Shown here one piece after another: positions 43,421 to 57,097 of a DNA stretch of 64,000 bases. A program made the position numbers and the translations under genes. The stretch comes from Sclerurus mexicanus (taxonomy: Eukaryota; Chordata; Aves; Passeriformes; Furnariidae). The notes below the pieces were generated by a model. The model searched no databases. It was given only the letters and a program-made list of their open reading frames with translations, and was not told the DNA's origin. The stretch's first letter is position 1, and each line of letters opens with the position of its first letter. The stretch covers positions 3,145 through 67,144 of the forward strand of contig VWZF01002253.1 of the NCBI GenBank assembly GCA_013396755.1, given 5' to 3'.

Positions 43421-44554
43421 TGAGAGCCTTAATTGTGCTGATAAACAAGCCCTGGTTTAATCCTGTCTCCTCCCGCGCTGCCCTTTTCAGGCTGTTTGAA
43501 TTGGCTGGCTGGGGGAACACGAGGCAATGACAGCACCAAACCAGGCTCTGCAAGACCTGGGCTTGGCTCGGGGATGCAAAGACAGGGAAGGAAAACTCTC
43601 GGGGTTTTACAATTCAGGGGATTGTTTTTGCCCTTTCACCTCCAGGAGAGGAGAAAGTTGCGCAATTGCATGGATGTGAAATGGAAAAAAACATTGTGGG
43701 AGGGACTAAATGTCACGGCAGGAGAAGGAAATTCTGGATTAAAAAGCAGCTTCACATTGCAGGGCATAAAATTTACCTTGGCATGAGCCAGGTGTGTTTT
43801 ACCCAGCCTTAGGTGGGTAAATCTTGGCCCGGGAGGGGACATCTCCCTTAGGGACATATTTTTTCCCTGTTTTCTTCCCTTGGCTCGGTTTCTCTGTAGC
43901 AGAAACTGAACTGTCCAGGCACAGATTTAGGAAACGGGGCATTTCCTAGAAAACAGCAGTGAGAGAAGATGATGCTGAGTCAGGCTCTGGTGGGTTGTGA
44001 GTGTGCTGGGGAGTGGTACCAATCCTGCTGGAGCTGTTTCTGGCTTGGGATGACCTTCCCAGTCTGCTCCTGCTGGGCATGGACTGATTGGGATTTCTAC
44101 CTAATTGGCTGCTTTTCATATCCCAAAAAAAGTGATCCTAGAGTGTACCTGGCAACATTCCCACGGGCCAGTGAATCCCAGGTGTTACATTGGCAGCAAA
44201 GCCCTCTGGCACCTCAGGGCTGATGTTGAGGTCGTTCCAGATGTCCTGGTGCCTCCCATGTGTTCATTTGCAGCCACTTGTTCTTGTGTTTAAACTTTTG
44301 GTTGGGAGTCGAGGACTGGGAGGGATTTTTTTTTTCTGGGTGTCAGAGACAGGAGGCTTTTTGCAACTGGTCCAAGATGTGGTTCTGCTGTGGGATGATG
44401 TGCCTTGAGTCCCAGGCTGGGTTTGTGCCTCTGAAACACAAGTAACCAGTTTGGATGGAGGTGTTTTCTGCCCACTTTTCTGGCTTTCCAAAGAGATTAA
44501 ACATGACTATTTGTCGTTAATTGTGGGGGAAAGTTTATTCCATCCCAGATGAAT

Positions 44555-44712
44555 GCCTGGAGAAGTCGTGGATTCCCCATCCCTGGGAAGTGTTTTAGGC
44601 CAGGTTGGATGGGGCTTGAAGCAAGCTGGTTTAGTGGAAGGTGACAGGGGGTTGGAACAAGATGAGCTTTAAGGTTTCTTTCAATCCAAACCATCCTGTG
44701 ATTCTATGAAAT
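44555..44712 (+). mobile_element. CR1 LINE 3' end
   Basis: ctggagaagtcgtggattcc to ccatcctgtgattctatgaa. It retains the terminal attctatg repeat typical of CR1. Confidence 0.93.
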
Positions 44713-45437
44713 AAGGGAATAATTCCAATCAAGCGCTCCTGTCTCCCAGCAGCAGGAAAAAAAAAGGGGGGAGATGCAATGGGATAAGCACTGTGGAGAT
44801 CTCAATATCGCTGTGGATGTTTCCATTGAACCAAGAGATTTATTTATTCTCCTTTTTTTATAATTTCCCAGAGGAAAAAGGTCTCTCAAACACCACGTGA
44901 GAGAAGAGCTGCATTAGGAAGTGCAGCTGCAGCTGGAACAGCTGGTGGGGAAACAGTGGGGGGAAAAAACCACCCCAGAAAGCAAATCCTGCTGCAACTT
45001 TGGGGGGAAATGGATCATTTGGTCCTTGGCTTCTCCTCTGCCAGGTTCCCATCAGTGCTGGGATCTTCTGCTGGGTGAGGGGGGTGGAAGGGCTGGAAGG
45101 TTGGTGTCCCACATGGTCCTGTCCATCCTTATTGGAGTTTTGATGGAGTGGTGGATCCACAAAGTGTTTCTGGCAATATTCCGTGGAATGATTTGTGTTG
45201 GAAGGGACAACAGGGCTGTGCTCTCCTCAACAGCTCCTCTCTCAGAGCTTCCTTGGCTGTTCTTTAGGGGCTTAAAGACCCTGTGGAGCAGGATGATGAC
45301 ACCATCACAGATGAGAGAAGGATCCCTCTCCCAGCCCATCATTTTGGGGTTATTTGCTGCCTCCAAGCACTATTGGCACTGTCAGGACCCTGCTTAGCTT
45401 GGGCCCTTCCAGGCATGTTCTCAAGTGCCACTTCTGA

Positions 45438-45562
45438 AGTCACCATCCCTGGAAATGCTCAAGAAACGTGTGCATGTGGCACTTGAGGACATGGTGGTGC
45501 TGTGTTGATGGCTGAACTTCATGATCTGAAAGGCCTTCTCAGGTTTTAATGAGTCTGATGTT
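45438..45562 (+). mobile_element. CR1 LINE 3' end, second subfamily
   Basis: tcaccatccctggaaatgct, caagaaacgtgtgcatgtgg, cttgaggacatggtggtgct. Diverged from consensus. Confidence 0.75.
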
Positions 45563-46460
45563 GTAGGCACAGAAAAACCTGTGCTTTGATGCCTAAAACA
45601 CTTGGTAGCCCAAAATCACGATAATAAGGAAATGGAAAGTCATAAGTTGAGCATTTTTCCATTGTAACTACTTTTTTTTTTTTTATTTAAAAAGACTGCA
45701 AAATGAAAAGATCTGTGTCTGGTTGGAGACAAACCCCGAAGTGGCACCTTCCCCTGGGATTTCTTGAGTTACTTAATGTGCTCTTGATAAAAGCCTTTTG
45801 TTCACAGTGGTTGGGAGGAGACCTGAAGTAAATCTACCAGGAACCAAGTTGCCCGGTCACGCTGACATTGGCACGAGCTCGGGGCTGTTCTAGTTACAAA
45901 ATAATGCTTTAAAAAAGAAAAACCCCAAACATTTGGGGCTCGGGAAGTTTATCCCCTATGCTGCAAGCTGGGAATGTCCCACACTGTGGTGGCACTGGGC
46001 AGTTCTGATATGGTGGCTGTTTGAGAAGATAAATCGATGGGTGGGAGGAGGTGGTGAGAAGTTCCTCTTGGCTTGCTTTGGCATCTGCTGCCTCTGCTTC
46101 CCAGAAATGCTTGGTTGTGGGAGGGTGTTTGGAGTGCTTGAGTCCAACCTTGGCTGGGTTGCTCAGGGCCTTCTCCAACCTAATTTCACTTTTTCACAGA
46201 GGGAGATTCCTCCACCACATCTTAGGGTCACACTTCTGGAAATTAATCCCTGCCCTGGCAAACTTCTCCTCTCCTTATATCTGGTTGGAATTTCCCTTGA
46301 TGCTGCTTGTCCTTTCTCTGTGCAGAGCCAGACTCTCCTTGGACATCTGCTCTGGAGTTGTCCCCCTGTTAATTCAGCAGCTCCAACCCCTCTCAGCCTG
46401 GCCTGTTCCATGGGGTAATTTATCCTCAAATCCGGGACTTCACTGAACTTAAAATCAAGG

Positions 46461-46960
46461 AATTATAGAATGGTTTGGGTTGGGAGGGACCTTTTAAAAA
46501 CTATCTTGTTCCAACCTCATTCCACAGGCAGGGACACCTTCCACTAGCCCAGGTTGCTCCAAGCCCTGTCCAACCTGGCCTTGGACACTTCCAGGGATGG
46601 GGCAGCCACAGCTTCTCTGGGAATTCTTTTCCAGCACCTCACCACCTTCACAGGGAAGAATTCCTTCCCATTATCCCATCTAACCCTGCCTGGGAATGCC
46701 ATTCCCTGTGTTATGTCCCTCCATCCCTTATCCCAAGTCCCTCTCCAGTGCTCCTGGAGTCCCTTTAGGTACTGGGAGGGTCTCTAAGATCTCCCTGGAG
46801 CCTCCTGTTCTCCATGCAGGACATTCCCAGCCTGTTTCCAGCAGAGAGGGGCTTCAGCCCTTGGAGCATCCCTGTGGCCTCCTCAGCAATTCCAAGTCCT
46901 TGTGCTGAGGATCCTGTAGCTGGATGCAGTGCCCCAGTTTTGGTTTGAGGGTGTACAAAC
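46461..46960 (-). mobile_element. CR1 LINE 3' end, long copy
   Basis: aattatagaatggtttgggt through the whole tail to gtgctgaggatcctgtagct and gatgcagtgccccagttttg. Confidence 0.92.
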
Positions 46961-47195
46961 CATGTCTCTTCCCACATAAGTTCTCTGAGCAGCTGGAGGC
47001 TCCAATGAAGGATCCTGGAGATGTGGGAACATAAATCCCTGGGGCAAGGACAGAAACCTTCCTAGGTGGTGGTCTCTCCTGGGAATGCTGTGGGGCCAAC
47101 AGGTTATCGATCCTTGTGGATTGAACCTCCTGTTCCCCAGAGCCCCTTCCCCCAGCCTGGGGATGGCACCACTGCTCCCCTGATGGATGATCTGA

Positions 47196-47330
47196 ATCAT
47201 GGAATCCTTCAGACACAGAAGATCTTTATGTTCATCCAGCCCCACCGTTGCCGTATTCACCATATCCCCCAGTGCCACTTTTCCAAGCCTTTAAATCCCT
47301 CCAGGGACGGTGACTCAGCTCCTTTGAGGA
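47196..47330 (-). mobile_element. CR1 LINE 3' end, diverged
   Basis: gaatcatggaatccttcaga, atgttcatccagccccaccg, ccctccagggacggtgactc. Confidence 0.7.
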
Positions 47331-48557
47331 AGGACAGTCACCAGCTCTGCTTGGCTGCTCTTTCGTCTGCTTAAGGATGGGGCCTTCAGCTCGTGGGATG
47401 TTCAGAGAGAGGAGCTTTCGGCTGATTCATCTTAATTGGTGTGAGGAGAGAAGTGGGTGTGATGAAAACTCCTCAGCGTGGAGCATCAGCTCCTCAGCTG
47501 CTGCTTCTGCTCTGCAGCAGCTCCCTGGGAGGGGGGAAAACCAAAGAGCTGGAGCCTGGCAGGCACTGAGAGAGGTGGGAAAACCCCCGGGGGGAGTTGA
47601 GGAAGAGAAAGCTGAAGGGTTTCCAGAGGGTTCTTCCTCCACTCCTTTTATCCTGTGAGGTTTCGAAGAGGAAAAAAAAAAAGGGGGGAAATTGAACAGA
47701 AACTGTAAAGGAGGATTTTTATCAGTCTGAGAGGAGGGGGTCGAGCAATATTTAAGTTGAGATTGTCACTGCTGTGATTCAGGCTCTCTGAACTCCGTGA
47801 ATGGAGGCATTTCCTTTCCCAACGTGTTTTAGCCGGAGACAGGAGCGTGGCTGTGGTTTGGCATAAATAAAACATGTGCCTAAGGAGCTCCCTGGATTTA
47901 TGGAGTTGTTCTCTGTCCCTCAGCACTCAGCCGGATGTAAAAGAAGCCCAAAGTGGAGAGACATCACCCTGTGCCACCGTGGTTGGAAGTGCAGAACTGC
48001 TGGTGCCAAGGGGAGCGAACAATTAACCTGCAGGAAATTGGATCCCTGGCATTAACCCAAGGACCATCTAATGAGGGGCAGAGGAAGGGCTTCCAAGGAA
48101 AGATAAAACTCCAGGAAACCAGGTTGGTGCCCTGCGAAGGAGAACTGACACTTGCTGTGCACTCTGGAAAAGAGGATGGCTGCACATCCTGCCTGTCCCA
48201 CTGGGAATGGGGGGATAACACGCAGCCTGGTGTTTCTTTTTAGCCCTAGAGATGATATTTTTTTTAGCCAGTGAACACATATGTCATTCAGACCAAAATA
48301 AAGAAGCAGGAAGAGCTCAGCTGAGACTTGTCCCAAGCTCCGTGAATGGCTTGTCCAGACCTTAATCCTGAGCCTCTGCAAGCTGGGGCATGAGAAATCC
48401 CAATAAATTACTTAGTTAATATTCCTAATCCAAGTCTGGATTAAACTGCAATTATGATTGATTGGCTTGGCTCAGAAATAAGCCTTTGGATAAATGCTCT
48501 CACAGCTGCAAGAGGGATCATAAGTTCCTTCTGCTGCCACAAGCTTGCAAAGAGAGG

Positions 48558-48850
48558 GATTATGGAATGGGTTTGGGTCGGAAGGGAGCTTAAAAATCAA
48601 GGAATTCCAACCCCCTTCCATGGTCAGGGACACTTTTCAGTAGAACAGGGTGCTCCAACCTGGCCTTGGACACTTCCAGGGGATGGAGCAGCCACAGCTT
48701 CTCTGGGAATTCCATTCCATCCCTTCCCTGGGAAGACTTTCTTCCCAATATCCCACCTAGCCCTGCCCTCTGGCAGTGGGAAGCCATTCCCCCTGTCCTG
48801 GTGACCTTTGGGTGTAAAAAAATTGCTCTTCCAAGAGCTCCCTGCAGACT
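48558..48850 (-). mobile_element. CR1 LINE 3' end
   Basis: gattatggaatgggtttggg to gggaagccattccccctgtc, with a diverged end. Confidence 0.9.
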
Positions 48851-49967
48851 GTGTAGCAGCTTCCAGAGGTTCCCAGGGATTGCCCTGTGGTGCAGGAGGG
48901 GTGGTGAAACAGACAGCTGATGCCTTCCCAAAAAATGCCGTGTTTCCAGATGGATGGGTGGCATTCAGCACTCCTTCAACAAACAGGGCAGGAGATTTAC
49001 GTGCCAAGGTGAGATAGACAAGGAAATCTCTAATCCCTTCCCCGGGGGTCACTTAGAGTTGAATGAGCTCATTGCTTTGGTTTTAAAGCTGTCGGTGGCA
49101 TCTCTTCCACCTCTTTCTCAAGCTGGACTTTTTAACTCCTGAAGGCTTGGCTTGCCAAAGTGGGAGAGGATGGGGTGGAAATGACCCCAAACAGCTTTAA
49201 TTAGAGCTCCTGTTCCATCCCTGGCACAGACGGATCCTTGACTTCCCCCAGTTTGTTCCCCTTGGGTTGGAGGGAGGAGCTGGAGGGGTTAAATCTCGCC
49301 CTCCATCCTCTCCTGCGCATCTCAGGGTCCTGCAGTTCTTCATGCCCAAGGATTTCTGACAAAACCAGACGTGGAATGAACTCGAGTGCCCTCACTAACA
49401 AATTCTGCTGCTGCTGGGGGTGAGGTCTGGAGGTGCTGAGGGGAGAGGAATTGGACCCAGAAGGTCTGGCTGCTCTTCCTTGCCCAGGAACTTGGCACAA
49501 TCCCATTTTTTTAATTAGGCTTCTCTTCCTTCTCCCATGGGATGCTGTATTGGATCACAGAGCCATGATTTAGTTCCATTTTCCCCCACAGCCAGCTGGG
49601 CAGGCTGTGGACTGTGACCCTTTAAGCAAACAATGAGCCTGGGCTGAGGCTGCACAACCCCGGAGTCCCTGGCTGTGCAAAGAAGTTATTTTTATTTTCT
49701 TCTTTTTTTTTTAATTCCCTAATTATTTTTCTCTGTATTATCACCTTTGAAAGAAGTTTTACAAGGGCTGTGCTGGGTCATCCTCTTTGTGTCTTCCTGT
49801 GTGCTGGGAAAAAAAATAACACTACAAAATTGACCAAAGCAAGGGATTTAATTCCATAAATAGAACAGAGAATAACTTGGCTCAAGGTTTTACCCCGTGA
49901 GAGCCTAAGCCAAGGTTGGTTTTTACCCCTTAGGACTTTAATTTGATATTGTCTGCTGGGTATTCCT

Positions 49968-50478
49968 GTCTCCCAAAATCCCATCTGGAGCACTGCATCC
50001 AGCTCCAGGATCTCCAGCATTGGAAGGATGTGGAGCTGTTGGAGCAAATCCAGAGGAGGCCAAGGAGATGCTCCAAGGGCTGGAGCCCCTCTGCTCTGAA
50101 GACAGGCTGGGAGAGCTGGGAATGTCCAGCCTGGAGAAGAGAAGGATCCAAGGAGACCTCAGAGCCCCTTCCAGTGCCTAAAGGGGCTCCCGGAGAGCTG
50201 AGGAGGGACTTGGGACAAGGCCTGGAGGGACAGGATACAGGGAATTGTTTCCCAGTGCCAGAGGGCAGGGTTAGATGGGCCATTGGGAAGGAATTCTTCC
50301 CTGGGGGGGGTGGTGAGGAGCTGGGATGGAATTCCCAGAGAAGCTGTGGTTGCCCCATCCCTGGAAATGTCCAAGGACAGGTTGGAGCAACCTGGGATAT
50401 TGAAAGGTGTTCCTGCCCATGGAATGGGGTTGGAACAAGATAGTTTTTAAGGTCCCTTCCAAACCATTCTGGGATTCC
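49968..50478 (+). mobile_element. CR1 LINE 3' end, long copy
   Basis: Sense copy: tcccatctggagcactgcat, gaggccaaggagatgctcca, gaatgtccagcctggagaag, then the full tail to cccttccaaaccattctggg. Confidence 0.93.
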
Positions 50479-50967
50479 CCGAAGGATCCCTTAGCTTTGT
50501 CCTGAGTTTGTAAAACCTCTGTGTTGAGCCTGGTTAGATCTGCTCTGACTGAGTTTGTCCTGACCTGCCTGAGGCTCTTCTTTTAATCTTGGCTGAGTGG
50601 GAAGAGCAATTTTTCTAATTGACCGAGTGGTTCTGGCTAATTTGCTTTACTTTCGTGCATCTTTGTTTAGTGCAGATGAACATTTATATAAATAACAGCA
50701 ACAAGCCACAATAACAAGCCATAATTCAGTGCAGAATGAAATATTTATGGCTCCGACCCAAGGACACAGAGAAGGGGAATTCCAACTTGGTGCAACAACA
50801 GAAGTCTTGAGGAGTGGAGATGTGGGATGTGGTGCAGAGGAGGGAGGTCTGGGATTATGGGATGGGGCCTGGGGTGGAACTGGAGAGCCCTGGGCAGTTA
50901 AACTGCCCCCTCAGCTAAAGAATTGCAAAATCTCCATCTTTTTCCATGGCCTGAAGGGTCCAGCTGG

Positions 50968-51150
50968 GAGGGGGTTCCTTGCTTTGGGACCCACCTGGGG
51001 GGGGTGGGGCTGCTTGCTTTGGGACCCGCCTGGGGAGGGGGTTCCTTGCTTTGGGACCCGCCTGTGGAGGGGGTTCCTTGCTTTGGGACCCGCCTGGGGA
51101 GGGGGTTCCTTGCTTTGGGACCCGCCTGGGGAGGGGGTTCCTTGCTTTGA
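50968..51150. repeat. 32-bp tandem repeat, about six copies
   Basis: The unit is ggagggggttccttgctttg followed by ggacccgcctgg. The first two copies carry small indels; the last four are nearly identical. Open frames on both strands through the array (Gly/Leu/Trp/Pro-rich) come from the repeat and shift frame each unit, because 32 is not a multiple of three. Confidence 0.9.
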
Positions 51151-52033
51151 TCTCATGCAGGTCATTGATGTACCTCTCCTGTCGCCGACTTGTTGATGTC
51201 CTACACCTGCACCAACCAAACCCAAGCACTTCCCCATAGACCGAAAATGAGGCAACCTGTGTAAGAAGGGAGGTGCCAAGTGAGTGCCACTGCCATGATC
51301 TGCCTGGGCTGTGATCTCCCAGCCCTGCTGGCTGTCCCTTCCCTGTGTCCTCCCTCCCTTTCTGCTCCAGTACTCTGGGGTCTAAAAAATTCCCCTTCCA
51401 TGGGCCTTTAGGAGAACTTGGACACCTTTGACTCACAGACCAAGCCCAACAATTTCTTTGCTTCACTAGTGAGGCAGAGGATGGTTAAATGAGCATCTCA
51501 ACTCGCATGGACTTGGGGGACATCACAGGTTGCTGACACAGTAAAGTCAGGATTTGCTCTTGGGATTAGGATTCGTGGGCTGGTTTTATCTGATTTCTTC
51601 CCCAGGTATTCCATGAAGAGGTTCATCATCAAAAACTGTCCCTCAACTTGGGGTGTGGTTCAAAGCCTTTTTATAGAGGGCAGTCATTTGAACCTGCCAG
51701 GCTGGTGACATGTGAAACGCATCTGTGACACAGCTGTGGTGGCAGCTGGATTTGGGTGAGCCTTCTCAGCTGTCCTCCAACACAACCCCAGTCTTCTCCT
51801 CCACTTTGCTTCCGTAAGACCCAGAATTTTCCAGCTCTACCCATTTTAATGTGCTTTGGGTTCTGGATGGTTCCATGATGGGCATTTCAGGCCTGAAAAT
51901 GACCCTCAGCACTGACCCCCGAGAGCTGAAATTTCCAAGGGTGAGTGAAAGCTGAGGAGAAAAGGAGATAAGTGAGTTTTCCTGCCTGTGGAAAAGGTGT
52001 GATGAGCTCCACAGCCAACCTTTCCACTCTTCA

Positions 52034-52255
52034 TAGAATAACAGAATGGCTTGGGTTGGAAGGGATCTGGAAAATCATGGAATTCCAACTCCTTTGCTAT
52101 AGGTAGGGTCACCTTCCAGTATCCCAGGTTGCTTCAACCTGGCCTTGGACACTTCCAGGGGTGGGGCAGCCACAGCTCCTCTGGGCAACCTGTGCCAGGC
52201 CCTCCCCACCCTCCCAGGGAAGAATTCCATCCCAATATCCCATGTAAATATTCCC
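52034..52255 (-). mobile_element. CR1 LINE 3' end
   Basis: agaataacagaatggcttgg to catcccaatatcccatgtaa. Confidence 0.92.
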
Positions 52256-55036
52256 CCTGCTTTCACCATTACAGGAAAATAATTCCAAGATGCCTATTGT
52301 GTTTATTCTCTCTTTTTACTGAGAGCTGACTCACAGCAGGGCCAAGATTTTGGAACAAGTCGTTCCTGCAACTACAAATTGAGGTGAGTAGGAGGAGGAT
52401 CAATCCTGATCAGCACAGCCCCAGCTCTCTCGGTGTGTCTCTTAGTGCTTCAGCCAGGCAGAGATTCCTGAAGGTTTAGAGGGGAGAAAAAAAAACAGTC
52501 TGGAAAAATAATGGATTTGGATTTCCAATGGTATTGTTTTAGTTTGGTCGTGACAAGGTCGGGGACAGTGTGAGGATGGAATATTAGCAAACAAAACACC
52601 CTGTGACAGTTCCTGGCCCTGGGGTCACCTGGTGACCCTCTGTATAAAGGAGTTTTCTCCCTCTAAAATAAGAAGGATGAATCCAAAATCCCACTTGGAA
52701 ATAGATGTGGGATTTTCAGGGATGGTCCTGCTTGGTCAAAACCACGCTGAGGAGCACGTGAGCAGTTAAACAGTGTGGACATTTGTGGGACAGCCCTTGG
52801 AACTGGGCATGGATTTTCCATGTATCATCGATGGCACTGCCTCTGTGACAGCTCCTCTACAGTGTGGTCCCACCTCCAGGGCAGCTGGAAGGGTGGTGAC
52901 CTCCTCTGGAGCTTCACACCACTGCTGGATATCCCTATTAACGGCCCCAATGACAGGTGTAATCCTTTGTGTGACTTAATCCAGACCCACCTGGGATTTG
53001 GCTGATCCAGGAGCTCCAGAGACACCCTAAAATCAGGAAGTGCTCATAAGCAGAGATTTGGGATGGCCCTGGGGCACCATTTCCCAGCCCTGCCCTCAAA
53101 GGGAGGAAGCCAAAGGGCAAGTTCTCAGTAGGATTTCAACACCTTGGTGTAACCCGGCCCTGGGCTGCCCACGCTTGAAGTGTCTTTTCCCCATAGTGGG
53201 ACTCCCGTGGGAAGCACCTGGGATGAGGAATGTTTGGGAGATTGGCAGGAGCAGCCACAGGGACCAAGTAGTTTGGTAGGGAAAGGGTTAATTAGCAGTA
53301 AATCCATGGGTAAGATTAGCTCCAAACTCCCCTTGGCTTCCTGGGAACTGAGCACCGGAACACCTGGGAGGGTCTGAGGGGAGGACAGGTCTGTGTCAGG
53401 GGGGTGGTGGTGGCAACTCACTGTGCTGTCCTGATTTTGAGGAGGTCACAACCACGAAGGGTGCAAAGAATGAGACTGGAATTGCAGTAAATCCCTACGG
53501 AGAAGGGAAAAGATGGAGCAAAACACAGGAGGAAAAATCACTCTTCAGCCACTGTCACTGGACTCAAGGATGGGAAGAGTTGGATCTTGCACTCACCCAG
53601 GAGGTGCTCAGCACACAGAGCCACCTCTTCTCCTCCCAGGGCAATGTTTGCCTTAAATCCTGCCAAAAAACAAGTGGCACCATGTTGACCTGGACCCTTC
53701 CTCTTCCCAAACCCCCCCAAAATGAAGGGACCAAGACAGGTTTAAATTCTTCAACTGCTTCAATGGGATTTATTTAGGGCTGGAAAATCCACGGTGGTGC
53801 AGTCGTAGCTGGTGCTGAGAACCAAATCCATTAGAAATTGGGCAGGAAATGGCAACGTGTATGGATTGGGATAGATGGAATTGTGTGGGAACCTTCTGAG
53901 GTGCCACCTCTGCGGTGATGAGGCGGGTGACCCCAAGGAAGCCGAGCAAGTGAAAACACCAGGGCACATAAAAGGAAGAGATCCCATGAGACCAAGCCAT
54001 GATGTTCCTGTCCTTCCTTGATGCTGTGATTCCACATGTGGACATTTGTCCCAAAGCCTGTTGTGAGGAGAACCCAGACTGAGGTCCCTTTTCCTTGACT
54101 TCTGCTCTCTGTTCTGCATCCAGGAAGACTCAACGGCTGGAACATTCCAGAGGGCAGGCAAATAAATCCACATTTACAGCCGGTGCAGTGCAGTGTTCCA
54201 AAGCCAAGAGTAAAACCAGGGAGCATCCCGACGGATGTGATTCACATCCCTGCAAGGGTCTGACCTCTAAGGATGAACCCAAGCTAGGGAAATAAACAGT
54301 TGCCAGGAACATCCCTTGTCTGGAACGCCACCATCCATAACATTTAATTAATCATTTTAATTGTCAGCACGTTCCTGGGCAAGGTTTTAACATGGCCCAA
54401 CTGCCAATATTCCATGTGATATCTGGAATAAAACACAGCAGGTGGCACGAAGGAAGGGCTATTCCCACGAGTCTGTTGATAATCCACCTCTTGGCTTCCA
54501 TGCTGGAGATGGTCCTGGATATATTTCATTTCCAGCTTTCATTTCTGCCCCATTTTGCTGGATATTGGGACACATTTTTCCAGCTCTCTGCCCTGACCCA
54601 ACCAAGCAGTGTCCCCCGTGCTCCAATCCTGCTGTTCTCGTGTGTTGGCCACCCAGCGTGGTGACACCACCACCCTCAGACTCCCATGTGCCTCTGAGGA
54701 AATTCCAGCCATGGCAATCCCACCCCTCACAGGTGCATCAGACATACCCGAGGCCGGGATGGTAACTTCCCAAATATCTGGCTCCATGGGCCACTGGCAG
54801 CCCCCAAAGTGTCAAGTCTCCCAGTGTGCATGTTTGTCCATCATTCAACTTGTCCACCAAAACACTTCTGCCAGCAGAGCCGTGGTGGACCACTTCCCAT
54901 GGCCCTGCTGCCAGTGAGGAACAGATTTGAATCCCTGGAGCTGGTGACTCCTTGCTGGCTCTGTGTCAGACAGATGTTCACACAGACAGATGTTCGTGCC
55001 ACCAGTCCTTGGAAGTGAGGGAATAATCCCTGTTAA

Positions 55037-55215
55037 TCATGGAATGGTTTGGGTTGGAAGGGACCTTAAAGATCCTCCTGTTCTACCCCCTGCCATGGGC
55101 AGGGACACCTTCCACTATTCCAGGCTGCTCCAAGCCCCGTCCCACCTGGCCTTGGACACCTCCCGGGATGGGGAGTCCACAACCTCTCTGGACAACAGCC
55201 TAAATCATACTGGAG
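55037..55215 (-). mobile_element. CR1 LINE 3' end, short
   Basis: aatcatggaatggtttgggt to gggagtccacaacctctctg. Confidence 0.92.
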
Positions 55216-56414
55216 AATAAATAACACAATTATTTTTTCATTTTCCCCCCAGAAAAACAGTCAAATCTGGGTAAACCAACCTTCTTTATGAGCACAGAGC
55301 TTTGCCAGGGTGCTCCCACTGCTGCAGGATGCTGAGCCGTGGCTTCCCAGGCCGATTTCCAGGTGACATCCCAGCCCGGTGACACGACACAGTGAATCAC
55401 ATTGGCCAACCCCTATTCCCTGGGACAGGTCTTGCTCTTTGGTCACTGCCTTGTGACATCTAGGAGGACTGACACACCTTCCCTGGCATTCCTGCTGGCA
55501 TTCCGTCCCAGAGCCTGGCAGGATTTCCATGTCTTGGGCAAGGGCTGTGGCTTGTCCCCTCCACACCCAAGTGTCTGTCCATTGGAGAGGAGTGGTTGGT
55601 GCTCGTGGGGTTATCACGCTGACTTCACCATCCTGTTGATCCTGTTTTACGTCAGCAGAGCTGGTGGTTTGACACCAGCGTCAGAAACCTCAAAAATATC
55701 TGCAAATCCACCAAAAAAAGCTCAGTGCAATAATCACCCCACCTTTTTCTTGCCTTAGAAAGGAAGCTGCTCTGGATTTTGGTGTCTCTTTGAACCCCCT
55801 CTGGCCATGCCTTCACCGTGATGAGCAGTGATTGATCCCATAGATGCTCTAAATGTCTCTGATGAGCATCAGCCCTGCTTGAGGAACTCTTGCTCATCTG
55901 ATTTATCTCCTGCCAAGAAACTAATCGTTAATCCCCCCACCTCATCCATCTAATCCTCCTTCCACATATTTTTGGAGCCTCTGCCCCTTCTCCTGCTTCT
56001 CCATGTTCTAAATCCCAGGCTGTGAGTTGCAGTGGGTCTCTGTTCTCTTTCCTGCACCCCAAGCCTTGCAGGGTGGAGGAGGAAGGGATGAGCAGACACC
56101 TGATTGCACAAGTGGCTCCGCTCCAAGGGGCTCCTCCTGCTTCACCCTCCCTGCTCTTTGGTGGCTTGATGAGTTGGTGATTCATGGACATGAATCTGAT
56201 ATCCAGAACTAAACCTGCGGATAACTCTTTCCTTGGAAGCAGAAGTGGGACAGGCAGGCAAATGGAAGCCCTGGAAGGGGTGAAGTTGTCAGCTCCAGCT
56301 CCACCCAAACATGCAGAGAAACTATCAAGGCTGAGAACATCATGCCTGACTGGCGTCTGACAGGACTTTGAATTGGATGCTCCATGGAGAAAGGGGACAA
56401 AGATATTTTTAACC

Positions 56415-56553
56415 CTTGTTGGAAGTGTTCAAGGCCAGGTTGGATGCCGACTTGAGCTGGTCTAATGAAAGATGTCCTTGCCCATGGCAGAGGGGTGAAA
56501 CAAAATGGTCTTTAAGGTCTCTTCCAACCCAAACCATTCTCTGATTCTTTGAT
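56415..56553 (+). mobile_element. CR1 LINE 3' end, short
   Basis: tgttggaagtgttcaaggcc to aaaccattctctgattcttt. Confidence 0.92.
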
Positions 56554-57036
56554 TTAGGACTTTGCAGGTAACCAGCAACTTTTACGGGCAAACAAGACAT
56601 TGTAAGACATTTCCTGTTTAGATTGTCACCATGAATATACAGCTGGGTTTAATCTGACTGCAGATATTGGGACTTCTCCAGGTCTAACCCTGGAAAGGCA
56701 CGTGGCAATAGTGCACCAGGATGAAGCCACTAATTCATGTCATTTTGCTTCAACTGAACTATCCAACCACAGATGTGATGATTAGATGGAGCTGAAGAGA
56801 ACAAAATCCCTGCTCAGGCACCGGCAGCACTTCCAGCCTGAGCATAGGGAAATTAAAACATTAAAGGCGATAAATGGTGTGAATTCCCAGGGTGCTTTCA
56901 CTCCTCTCAGCCTGGAGGCAAAGCCGAGGTGAGAAAACAACCCATGTGCATTCCTGGCCTCTCATCCAACGCATGATCCCTGCCCACTCTTTCCAAATTG
57001 TTGTCTTCATCATCACCCAGTCCAAAGGCAGGGAAG

Positions 57037-57044
57037 ATATATAT
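57037..57044 (+). promoter_or_regulatory. Possible TATA box of the LY6-type gene
   Basis: atatatat lies 54 bases before the ATG. A start about 30 bases downstream would give a leader of roughly 30 bases. LY6 genes often have a separate untranslated first exon, so this is uncertain. Confidence 0.3.
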
Positions 57045-57097
57045 CCTGTCCCCAGGTGAGGGTGTTTTTCCTGGGCTGCGGAGACGACCGGGAGAAG

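Larger units (their letters stand above)
43421..57030. other. Intergenic DNA between TOP1MT and the LY6-type gene
   Basis: I searched the open frames for LY6 cysteine patterns (CxxC start, CC..CN end) and for other known families and recognised none. CR1 fragments and a 32-bp tandem repeat account for a large part. A weak aataaa on the minus strand at 53774-53769 follows a 137-codon minus frame (53760-54173) of unknown nature. Confidence 0.5.

Noticed and set aside
50729..51466. Gly/Trp/Leu-rich (plus) and Pro/Lys/Gln-rich (minus) open frames
   Set aside because: Both are generated by the 32-bp tandem repeat.
53760..54312. Minus-strand gene ending at an aataaa near 53,770
   Set aside because: The frames there have no recognised family, no clear splice structure and no cysteine pattern of LY6; one hexamer is not enough.
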